Source: Coniochaeta sp. PMI_546 (lineage: Eukaryota; Ascomycota; Sordariomycetes; Coniochaetales; Coniochaetaceae). From it: a DNA stretch of 64,000 bases. The stretch spans positions 624,192 through 688,191 of the forward strand of contig MU271154.1 of assembly GCA_021432605.1 (NCBI GenBank), in the 5' to 3' direction. This document shows positions 22,677 to 31,601 of the stretch, in pieces. Each line of letters starts with the position of its first letter. Within the stretch, counting starts at the first letter, position 1. The position numbers were made by a program, and so were the translations under genes. The notes below the pieces were generated by a model, which was given only the letters and a program-made list of their open reading frames with translations, made no database searches and was not told the DNA's origin.

Positions 22677-23418
22677 CCACCCGATCATTCATTTCGCAGC
22701 GTAGTGCTTGTGATTCGTGGTGGCGCCGCTGAGTGAGCTCCCTTTCCCGTTTGTTTCGACCAGAGCAGTGTGATTAAGACGATCTCACTCTAGAACAAGC
22801 TCAAACGGCCACTACCCGCTCTGGAGTCTCTATTGTACTAGAACTCTTTTCAACAAATCCAAGTTCCGACTACGGCGGTGCGTTGTCCAATTGGGCAAAA
22901 GTTGGAAGCGAAAGCTGACACGGAACACCAGTCGCATGTGAGGATGCATTGCTGCCCAATACAGCACAAAGAACGATGCTGTCCATCAATGTCCATCAAC
23001 GGTTTTCCACACGACACATATCGAGCTCAAGCTATGTCAAATCACTCCGAACCGGAGTGAACGTTTGCTACAACAGTGGCACCAGTCTGCCTATCAGAGA
23101 AGATTATTACGTTCATACGGGTCCCTGGACTCTGTGGTCTATCTTCCGACTATGACTTACAGTCAATAACACAGTACATTTGGCTTTTCTATGTCTTCAT
23201 ATACAGGTTATGCATTTTTTTTCGTAATTCAGTCGGCAACCTTTGTTGACTTTTAATACTACAATGTCTGTCTTTCATCTCATATGCCACACCGTTAATG
23301 TTCACCATGCCCCTGTATGCAACCATTTCCTTGCCTGTCCAGATATCTATCATGAGTGGAATGTTCCCCTGCTCTATTCTCCTTCATTTATACAGTAACC
23401 AACAGAGGTACATGAACC
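22677..23418. other. intergenic, no gene seen
   Basis: These 742 bp include a T-rich run near 23211-23223 and the 3' region of the decarboxylase gene on the minus strand. Confidence 0.4.
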
Positions 23419-25112
23419 TTAGACGAGGCCCTTAACCCCTGCCTCATACTCCCTCCCAACCTCCTCTAACGCCGTGACCAGCCCGTTAACCGTCCCCTCT
23501 AAGGTCTGGCAGTTGACCACAACCCTGAAGAAACTTCCCCTATCCCCGGGTGCATAATCGACCATGAAGCCCCTTCTAATTAGTGCCTCAACCATCTTCC
23601 TCGTCCGCCTCGTATTCACAGCTGCATCCCCATCAACCTTGCCCCCAGGCGCATAATAAAAGCAAACCTGCAAACAAGGTGGCGGATTCGTCGACACGAG
23701 CACAAACTCCTCCTTCCGCGACAGCACCTCGGCCATATGCCCGGCCATCTTGAACGCATGGTCGATCTGCCTCTCGAAGCCAGCGGCGCCATAGTAGATC
23801 CACGCCAGCGCCAACTTCAGACTATCTCCCCTCCTTCCACACTGCAGCGTGATATCCGCCAAATCCCATACCTCCGGGACATCCGCTTCATTTCCTTCCA
23901 ACCCCTTTCCGCACCCTTTTTGCCCATGCTCCTCACCATCCTCACCATGAAATAAATACCCGGCTGGCAGGGTGTTCGCTCGGCGAAATACATCCGTATC
24001 CGGCCCCAGCAGGAACGAGCACGTGACAGGCACGTTCAGCATCTTATGTGGATTCACCGTGACGCTGTCCGCGCGTTCGACACCGCTCATCTTCCCCCTC
24101 TGCCTCTCCGAGAATACCGCGCCGCCGCCCCATGAGGCGTCGACGTGCATCCACAGCCCGAATTCCTTGCACACATCCGCGATCGAGTTGAAGGGGTCGT
24201 AGCTTCCCAGCACGGTCGTGCCGGCTGTGGCGTTGACATAGAAGGGTGTCTTGCCTTCGCTCTTCGCCCGGAGGATTCCTTCGCGTAGCTTGTCTGGAAG
24301 GATTTCTCCCGTCGTCGGGTCGACTTCCACCGTTCGGACGGCCCGAGAACCAAGACCACAGGTTATCGCGGCTTTCTCAACAGAGTAGTGTCCGTGCGCA
24401 GAGGTGAAGACTACGAAGTCGTGGCTGCCGCTGCCTAGGGTCTTGGTGTCGGGGTACAGCGTGTTGCGCGCCACTACCAGGGATGTCAAGTTCGAGTGCG
24501 ATCCTCCAGCGCAGGTGAATCCGCCTGCTCTGGGACCGGTGAAGCCGAAGAGTCCCGCAAGGGCACGCGCCGTGTGCTTCTCAATCACAGTTAGAGCCGG
24601 CGAGACCTGATACACGTGCAGGTTCGTGTTGAGTACAGCGAGAAGGAGCTCCGAAACCACACCGACCGCATTGGTGCTGGCGTAGAGTTTGTCCAGGAAG
24701 CCCTGGTCCCAGGTGTTGACGCTGTACTGGAGGAGTTGCTGGATGGTATCCAGCAGGCCCTCTCTGCCGAGGCCTTCTTTCTCGGGGAGAGACAGGGCGA
24801 GACGCTTGACAAGTTCTTCCGGCCTGAGCGTGTCAACGAGGGGGTTGAAAGCTCGTCCTTGGCTGTTCACAGGTAGGTTGCCTGTGTGTTTGACCGCTGC
24901 TGCTTCATCTGCTGACTTGATGAAGGGGACTATTAGGGTTTTGACTGCGTCCACGAGCTATGAGAAGGTCAATGAGCTGAGTTAGGCTATGGGCTGGTAG
25001 GTCCACTTACATCCTCAACCTCGGCGGCGCGGTTTAGCCCCTGGGCAGGGGTGTGGCCGTTTGTGTGGCCGTTTGTGTGGCCATTTGTGTAGCCATTTGT
25101 GTGACCGTTCAT
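23419..25112 (-). CDS. PLP-dependent group II decarboxylase, GAD/CSAD-like
   Basis: Fold-type I pyridoxal-phosphate decarboxylase resembling animal glutamate and cysteine-sulfinate decarboxylases. Exons are 25112-25011 and 24957-23419 (53-nt intron), giving 546 aa. Key motifs are [28 protein letters not shown] (cofactor-stacking His), [24 protein letters not shown] (Asp for the pyridine N, about residue 307) and [16 protein letters not shown], whose Lys (about 339) should form the Schiff base. The NPHKM..VP..CS block is closer to GAD/CSAD than to aromatic amino acid decarboxylases. Five tandem NGHT-type tetrapeptides follow the initiator Met. Substrate is likely glutamate or a related acid. 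It may feed GABA or taurine-like metabolism, but this is inferred. Confidence 0.9.
25050..25109 (-). repeat. five 12-bp coding repeats (NGHT)5
   Basis: Five copies of a 12-nt unit (AAYGGYCACACA type) directly after the start codon of the decarboxylase encode [20 protein letters not shown]. Differences between copies are almost all synonymous, as expected for a minisatellite kept in frame. Confidence 0.9.
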
Positions 25113-26492
25113 GTTGTCTGTGTATAGGAGACCAGCGGCGCTGGGAAAGGGACTATATACTTAATACTCTAGGAGAAAGGATTTCAGAAACGAGAGAATC
25201 TCCAGTGAGTCTAGATATGAATGACAGGAGCAAATACTCTGTCAAACCAGGAGCACGACAACCTGTAGCAAAAAGTCGATGGTCATGAGGGCCCACCTAT
25301 TCCCGAACGCCCCAGGCCAACACGGCTCAGAGATTTCCGGCCACTCGGCTCCGGCTCCGGAACGAGCCGCAACGGATGAGACCATCAGGGACCAATCGAC
25401 TGCGGCACGGATTGCATAATTTCGAGGCTCACTAACGACATATACTGGTGAGCACTGGCTCCGTCAGGTCTCTTGACTACTTCCCGAGGGTAAAACGAGC
25501 CAGAGTTTGACAGTGCTGCTCTGAGCCGCTGCAGATGTCCAAGGCTCTGCAGGCCGATGTACTCCACTTGCTAGCGGATGTTCCAATTGTTTAAGGCTGA
25601 AAATTGCCGTGGAAGATCTGTCAAGATTGTGCTTAGATCTATGTGGAACGTCTGAACATCCCGACCAAGCTTTTTCTTGTGTATTAGGTACACGACCCTC
25701 CATAGAACTGCGGGGTTGGACAGGTGGTTGACTGGGCGCAACAACAGATGGTACCTGGCGCGCTGCTGTCGTTCTCACGAGGATGCCGCTTTGTGCGCAC
25801 GCGTGCAGATGTTGCAGTCCGTACTAATCGCGCATTCTCATGTAAAATGAGGTTGAGGGCTTGGATCAATTCGAGTCGGCGAATGACCAAAGTTTTCAAG
25901 CCAATACGGTACCGCGCCTGGCGACGTCACTGATGCCAAACCCCTTGCTTGCAGTGGCCGCTGCGGCTACTGGAGCTCAGCCACTCTGCGGGCTGCCTGG
26001 GCGGACGTCAAGGCACACCAAGCTACTGGGCAGTCAGGGCAATTTTCAGCTTCAATGGTACACCACGGAACGTGTCAAGTGATACTCCGGCAGGCCTCCA
26101 GCAGCAGCATGGCGGCACGCTGGTAAGAGGCGCGCCCTTATAAGATGCGAAAAGCCTTCAGTATTCACCTTTGCTTATCCTCGCATTCGTTGCTAGCTTT
26201 TATAACTCACTTGCTGTTTTACCTATACCTCTACCACTACCACTAGGACCAGCATGGCGGCCATGGACGGCTTCTACGACTATGTGAATACTGTGAAGAC
26301 AACGAAATCGCCAAGGGTAACTCGTGCAACACCCCGACCTGAGAAGAATACAGCCACAGGCCGAGCTCCTCCACCGAGTACTTCGCAGCCTCAGCTATCG
26401 AAGCTGCAACGGCTCTGGGTACGGCTCTCGTCCGGCAGGCTGACACGCGCCTAAACGGTTCGACGTTTCTCCGTCGATGATCTGCAGGGAAA
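25113..26492. other. divergent intergenic region with leader of the membrane-protein gene
   Basis: A TATATA motif at 25154-25159 lies 42 nt above the decarboxylase start. On the other side a TATA-like box at 26139 precedes a long leader that has an upstream ATG at 26254 and a possible leader intron 26317-26487. The middle shows no gene. Confidence 0.4.
26139..26144 (+). promoter_or_regulatory. TATA-like box upstream of the 26493 gene
   Basis: TATAAG, 115 nt before the first upstream ATG (26254) of the leader. A CT-rich stretch follows. Confidence 0.35.
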
Positions 26493-27632
26493 ATGAGCGA
26501 CGACGAGAATGGCATCTATGTTGGTTGGAAAGGCGCGGCTTTCTGCGACCGCAGCACCCTGGATCTCCTCTACGGCTGCGGCATCACTATCTATCTCTGC
26601 TGCTGGGCGGCAGTCCATCTGAACGTCCCGGCAGACGATGAAAGTGCTGTGGTGCGATCATTACGCAAGGTCAAATGGATGATTGTCTGTCTTATAATGC
26701 CGGAGTACATTGCCTGGGACGCCGTCGAAGAATTGTGGCACGCTAGGATCATGGTCAGAGAGTTTGCAGCCATAGATACTCTGCGGCACTGGACGCTCAC
26801 GCACGCCTTCCTGCTCAAGATGGGCGGCTTTTCATTGACCACTGCCAACGGCGAACGATTCCGGCCATCTGTCGAGCATTTCTTGGTGCTTGCCAAGACC
26901 GGACAGATCGCAGTACCGGAACTGCCGAGCGAGGATATCGAAGACAAGAGCAAAGCTGACTGGATCGCCAAAGGTCTGGCTGTCTTTCAGATCTTGCGGT
27001 TTGCGCTGAGCTTGTTAAGCAGGGTGTCTGGAAATCTGCCGATCAGTACTCTGGAGTTGTTCACCGTGGTCATCATTTTCTACACGTTCCTGACGTACAT
27101 TTGTTGGTGGCATAAGCCGAAGGATGTCAACCTGCCGTTTCGGTTCTCTACAACGGCGACATACAAGGAGCTCAGCACCGCTACTGACAGCAACATGTAC
27201 CCGCGGTTTCAAGCACCAGGCAGCCGAATATCCATTACAGATTCGAATCTCAGCGAACAGACGAGGAACATACCGGTACACTGGACTTGGGGCTCCTTTC
27301 TCGTCGTCACCGCGGGATTTGGACCGTTGCACGCGCTTGCCTGGAATTACCACTTCCCAACCCCAGCGGAGCAGATTATCTGGCGGGCAGCTACAGTCAT
27401 TTGCTCGGTCCTACCGTGCGTTGTCGTTCCGATACTATCTCCTACAATCAGAAACAATCTCGGGCGTGGTGGCATGATGATAGCATTATTTGTCGTGGTA
27501 ACGAGTCTGGCGATGTATGTTCTGTTGCGGTTGTATTTGCTTGTTGAGAGCTTGGCGTCGATCAGAAATGCCCCCTCGGGTGTCTACAGGGTAGTGCGGT
27601 GGTCTGCTGTTTTGCCTGGCATTGGAGGATGA
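26493..27632 (+). CDS. fungal-specific multi-span membrane protein, function unknown
   Basis: A single 379-codon exon. I recognise it as a member of a large Pezizomycotina/Basidiomycota family of uncharacterised integral membrane proteins from its pattern: GW....C.RST.DLLY.C..TIYLCCW...HLNVP, then RKVKWM...MPEYI, HWTLTHAFLLKMGGF, SKADWIAKGLAVFQ, LPISTLELFTVV and the aromatic-Trp block YICWWHKPKDVNLP. About six hydrophobic segments are visible (residues around 25-42, 60-75, 165-200, 265-285, 295-318 and 325-350). Members are often multicopy and sit in variable regions. The ATG is the first in frame after a leader with an upstream ATG. Confidence 0.8.
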   Translation: MSDDENGIYVGWKGAAFCDRSTLDLLYGCGITIYLCCWAAVHLNVPADDESAVVRSLRKVKWMIVCLIMPEYIAWDAVEELWHARIMVREFAAIDTLRHWTLTHAFLLKMGGFSLTTANGERFRPSVEHFLVLAKTGQIAVPELPSEDIEDKSKADWIAKGLAVFQILRFALSLLSRVSGNLPISTLELFTVVIIFYTFLTYICWWHKPKDVNLPFRFSTTATYKELSTATDSNMYPRFQAPGSRISITDSNLSEQTRNIPVHWTWGSFLVVTAGFGPLHALAWNYHFPTPAEQIIWRAATVICSVLPCVVVPILSPTIRNNLGRGGMMIALFVVVTSLAMYVLLRLYLLVESLASIRNAPSGVYRVVRWSAVLPGIGG

Positions 27633-28767
27633 CAGAGAGAGGTCATGATTTCGAAACGCATAATTGAAAGCTTTCTATCCATTTCTGGTATTTCTGCATC
27701 AATAACACCTTCAAATTCTCCCGAAATCACTGCGTCGAAGATCATAGGAGGGCGCCGAGAATGCGGCCGGTGATTTGGAGGGGATGGCGGCGATATCGAC
27801 CGGGATTCATGCTGGCGAAAAGGGGTACCCTCCATCTTTTCATGTGAAAGTTGTGATTGTCACGGTGCCACCGTGGGCGATGAAACTGTAAACGACTGAC
27901 CTTCATCTCTGGCCATAATCTGAGTCTTGTGCACAGGAAAAGCAACAGATCGGAAGCGACGCTCGACTACTATGAGTACGTGTAGAAGAAGTGTTATCAT
28001 CGTCGCCGTCGCTACTGCAGGAAAGACGACGCCAAGCGGACCCGAGAGGAAGGAACGAAAACAGTTAAGTGGGGATCTCGGTCCAGCAGCCGAAAAGGAA
28101 GCAGCGAACCACCCTCAAGCTACCTTAGTGTACACGATACTAGGTACCCTCAGTGTGGTACTTATTAGTCGAAGGTAGCTCAGTCTACCGTTACTGCGAA
28201 AGAGTACATGCGTCCAAAGCTCACCACACTAAGGTAGTACCTTACCTTACAGAGTCACGATCCCACCCTGCATGATAACATCCTTTCTCCTATATCACCA
28301 CCCGATACTTCCTTCTCAGACACGCTGCTTCGTTTCGCTTAAACCTCTGCTCCCTCTTTTCGACAATCTCGGCTCTTGAGGGCGATCAAACAACTACCTT
28401 GCCTTTACCTTAGATAGGTACCCTAACCCGGGCCTGCCCTTCAACCGTTTCACCCAAGGCATTGTTTGCGCGTCGCAACAGCCACCCCGCCCATTCTGGC
28501 ATTGACGGCACTTCGACCACCCACGACGCGACCTGAGACAGTTGCCCGTTCCTTTGCCTGATTTACACAGCTCTCTCCCGCTTTCTAAAAGCAGAGACAC
28601 CCTTGCGCTCATCGAAACCAAACATCACAACCACAGTTACTTATACCGGGTTTGCGCGCGCCCTTGTCTAGAACCGCTGCGGACGGATGATCTGATCTAC
28701 CAAACAACAAGCCACACACACTGTCGAGAACAAGACAAAACAAAACAAAACAAGTCCCCAAAAAACA
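27633..28767. other. intergenic with TACCTTA-type tracts and Ras gene leader
   Basis: This 1.1 kb stretch holds scattered AAGGTAGTACCTTACCTTA-like tracts at about 28121-28250 and 28400-28430. A long leader follows, ending in ACAAA repeats (28735-28752) and an A run directly before the Ras-like ATG. Confidence 0.45.
28121..28250. repeat. scattered TACCTTA/AAGGTA motifs
   Basis: Short direct and inverted copies of TACCTTA, GGTACC and AAGGTAG lie within about 130 bases. The same motif family recurs near 28410, 32050, 39530, 39890, 46180 and 51560. Confidence 0.5.
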
Positions 28768-29592
28768 ATGCCACCACATACACCCTCTCACTCGACATCC
28801 TCCACCGCGGCCCCAATTCCAATAAGCATCACAATCTGCGGTGACGGCGGCTGCGGCAAGTCTTCCATCACCCTCCGCCTCGTGCGCTCGCAATGGACCT
28901 CCGAATACGACCCCACAATAGAAGACAGCTACAGCATAACGCGCCGCATCGACGGGGCAACGTACCATCTATCTCTGACCGACACGGCGGGACAAGAAGA
29001 GTACCGCGGCATGTGGGCCTCCTCCAACCTCGGCGCCGACGCGTTCCTGCTGGTATACGACATCACATCCAAAGACAGCCTCGACGCCCTGGGCTACTTC
29101 AACGACCTAATAGACATGGAAGCCGAGACGCGGCTGGACAACGCCGCTAGAGCGATAAAGGCGGGCGTGAGTCCCGCGCTGGACGGCGGCGGGGCAGGGT
29201 CCGGCGCCAAGACTGTGCCGCCGGTGAAGATCGTGGCGGGGAACAAGTGTGATCTCCAGGAGAGCAGACAGGTGCCTGCGAGTCTGGGCTTGGAGTGGGC
29301 CAGAAGACGGGGCTGCGGGTTCATGGAGACCTCCGCGAGGCTGGAGGTCAATATCGAGGAGACGTTTGCCTTGATCGTGAGAAGGGTTGTGGAGGCAAGA
29401 CGGCTGGCGCAGATGGGGGTGCTCGACCACGGGGCTGGACTGGACGGCGAGAGCAGGGTGGGCATGACCAAGCCGCTTACGCCGCTGCCGAGTGACAGCG
29501 AGAAGAGGGAAGTGGGCATGAGGGGGGTCAATATTGGGGATAGGGTTGGGAGGGGTGGTGGGGGCTTCTGGAGGAGTTTGAGGTGTTGGTGA
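28768..29592 (+). CDS. Ras-family small GTPase, long form without CAAX box
   Basis: A single 274-codon exon. All G boxes are present: G1 GDGGCGKSS (about residues 30-38), G2 YDPTIEDSY, G3 DTAGQEEYRGMW, G4 NKCDL and G5 ETSAR. The switch I sequence is Ras/Rap-like. An extra Gly/Ala-rich stretch of about 20 residues sits just before G4, and a Ser/Gly-rich tail of about 55 residues follows the GTPase core. The protein ends RSLRCW, so there is a single near-terminal Cys but no CAAX prenylation box; membrane attachment, if any, must use another route. The 20-residue N-terminal extension is Ser/Thr/Pro-rich. It is neither a plain RAS1/RAS2, RSR1 nor RHEB; I do not assign a symbol. Confidence 0.85.
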   Translation: MPPHTPSHSTSSTAAPIPISITICGDGGCGKSSITLRLVRSQWTSEYDPTIEDSYSITRRIDGATYHLSLTDTAGQEEYRGMWASSNLGADAFLLVYDITSKDSLDALGYFNDLIDMEAETRLDNAARAIKAGVSPALDGGGAGSGAKTVPPVKIVAGNKCDLQESRQVPASLGLEWARRRGCGFMETSARLEVNIEETFALIVRRVVEARRLAQMGVLDHGAGLDGESRVGMTKPLTPLPSDSEKREVGMRGVNIGDRVGRGGGGFWRSLRCW

Positions 29593-30045
29593 TAATTGTC
29601 TAGTGGTCGGGGAGAGGAGCTCCTTGGTTTGGATGTTTGAGCTGGTCGTTGGAGGCGGTCATGGAGGCGAATCTGACGACTGATTGTAAAGGAGGCTGTC
29701 GTTGGGCATCATCGGCTTGGGAAGGATGAGACTATGTCTTTAGGTGCTGCGTCGATTTGTTCATTGGGTGGTCTTGAGCCGAGCGAGCGAGCACATTCAT
29801 CTACATATCTTACATACCTGTTGCGATGACTTACTTATTTTGGGAAATAGATACCTCGGCGTTATCGGGGTTGGAGATGCTGCAGTGTTCTAGGACAAGA
29901 CAACAACGGGGGGACATCTTACTTCGAGCACGATATCCTTGCATACCTGTATCTAGATACTTTAAATGTCATTTGTTATAACACGTTCAGCTTGTTGCCA
30001 CAAAGCAGCAAAATTATAGCCCTGACGGACAAAAGATTAGACGAA
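29593..30045. other. intergenic, 3' region of the Ras-like gene
   Basis: 453 bp without a gene. An AAAA run at 30031-30034 reads as TTTT on the minus strand just past the tRNA-Asp and is a likely Pol III terminator. Confidence 0.45.
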
Positions 30046-30141
30046 CTCTCCCGCCGGGAATTGAACCCGGGTCCCGAGCGAATTTGCTCCTGCCGGATGG
30101 CGGATGACAAGCTCATATACTAACCACTATACTACGGAAGA
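30046..30141 (-). tRNA. tRNA-Asp(GUC) with a 24-nt intron
   Basis: On the minus strand the acceptor stem TCTTCCG pairs with CGGGAGA (one G-T pair), discriminator G. The A box is TAGTATAGTGGTTAGTAT, the D arm typical of tRNA-Asp. The anticodon stem TGAGC/GCTCG closes loop TTGTCA...C with anticodon GTC, interrupted by a 24-nt intron after position 37. The T arm CCGGGTTCAATTCCCGG is perfect. Confidence 0.93.
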
Positions 30142-30758
30142 CTTACAGGTGTTGAACACCTGTCGTAGACGTGAGTCGTTGATAGGAAGAACGGGGCCCG
30201 AGTAGTATAAGTGTATGTGTATCCATAGATATGTGCGTGGACATGACTCACGATGGCACCATCGCTTGGTGGATAGATAAGGGCTTCGCGGGTCCTCAAG
30301 AAGTGTTATCGGTCGCCGTTCACGATAAAGGAAAGGAACCTCCAAGTGGGACAGACGCGGCTGCGGCTTACCACAGTACGGGACTTCACATACCCTCAGT
30401 CTAATAGCAGTGCAAGAGTCGAAGAGGATGGTAGCCAGCTCACCGTCCTAAACATGAGGTCGCTCACGACTCAATATAATATCGAGAGATTAGCGGTGAA
30501 TCTCTCCATTGCTCACCTATGAGTGGAGATGTAGCCTGCCGCATCTCGGTGAGCAAGCAGTTCGAGAAAGCAGTAGAGAGCAGATATCTTCCAGACCCAG
30601 TCGTCCCAAGCTCCTATGTCGCGCCAGCCGCGTACCATCATGGAGGGCGCCATGCCCACCTAGGCTCGAGTACGCCAAATATCGCAATCCTAGATCATCA
30701 AGATCCTCATCTAATCTTACCGAGTCCCCCCATCTATTAGCCCGATATGCCCGATCTA
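30142..30758. other. intergenic tRNA-Asp to AMMECR1
   Basis: 617 bp with no recognisable gene; includes the 3' region of the AMMECR1 gene on the minus strand. Confidence 0.4.
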
Positions 30759-31601
30759 TTACTTCTTATGCTCGACGACCCATTCTCTCCAGGCCTTGTA
30801 ATCCTCAAACTCGCACTTTTCCTTCTTCCCTTGGTATCGCACCACCTTGATGCCCATCTCTCTCCACCGATCTTTCTTGCCCACATATCCGGCCTTCCGC
30901 ATAAGACTGAGAATCGTCTCCTCCTTGTCCCACCCTTGCTCGACAGCCACGTCCGGCAGGTAGGTAGCGCCATACCGCCGCCCGTGATGCACAAAACTGA
31001 TTCTTATGCCGTGCTTGCCCAGCTCCCAGTCCAAGGGGTCGGAAGCGTCCTCAAAATGGGTCAGGAGGGTGACGACCACCTGCAGCGAGGGCAGCTCGCG
31101 CAGGGTGATGGGGTTGAAGCGGGTATCGTGTATAGCAGAGGTAATCGCGTAGGAGGACAAGCCCTCGTCCAGTTCCTGCGGCTCAAAGGTGCCGATACAG
31201 CCGCGGAGCGAGTACCCGTGGCGGGCGGACTTGATGTTCCACGTCACGAAGAGCGGGGTTTCGAGTATTTTCTCGTCGGCGAGGGGCAGTGAGGAAGTCG
31301 AAGTTGCTGCTGTGGAGACGCCAGATGGTTGTTGGAGAGAAAGGCTGGTGGAGCTGGACGAGGAGGATGAGGACGTGGAAGGGACGGGGGATGCGGTGCC
31401 ACTCGAGGTACCGGAGAGACGCTCCAGAGCCGGGTGCCGCTTTGTGGCGGATTTGGATATGTCGGCGGCTGCTTCGGCGGCGAGGGCTTTGAGATAGTCG
31501 GCGTAGGATTCCTCCACTTCAGAGAGGGTCATGGACTTGCGGTGTTCGAGGTGTGAGGCTAAGGCCTCGAAGCAGTAGATGCAGTGCTCGATGGTCGCCA
31601 T
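30759..31601 (-). CDS. AMMECR1-domain protein
   Basis: A single 280-codon exon. The AMMECR1 domain runs from about residue 110 to the end: FVTWNI, the signature LRGCIGTFEPQ, YAITSAIHDTRFNPIT, LQVVVTLLTHFE, YGATYLPDVAVEQGWDKEETI and the Lys-rich close. A Ser-rich low-complexity loop (residues about 60-90) splits the domain from a short N-terminal piece with MATIEHCIYCFEALASHLE, which is the usual start of fungal members. The domain is found in all kingdoms; a role in nucleic-acid or tRNA-linked processes has been proposed but is not proven. The start is the Met directly before ATIEHC. Confidence 0.92.
   Translation of the reverse strand: MATIEHCIYCFEALASHLEHRKSMTLSEVEESYADYLKALAAEAAADISKSATKRHPALERLSGTSSGTASPVPSTSSSSSSSSTSLSLQQPSGVSTAATSTSSLPLADEKILETPLFVTWNIKSARHGYSLRGCIGTFEPQELDEGLSSYAITSAIHDTRFNPITLRELPSLQVVVTLLTHFEDASDPLDWELGKHGIRISFVHHGRRYGATYLPDVAVEQGWDKEETILSLMRKAGYVGKKDRWREMGIKVVRYQGKKEKCEFEDYKAWREWVVEHKK

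Noticed and set aside
30747-31292. 181-codon plus-strand frame
   Set aside because: Antisense of the AMMECR1 exon, with no independent support.
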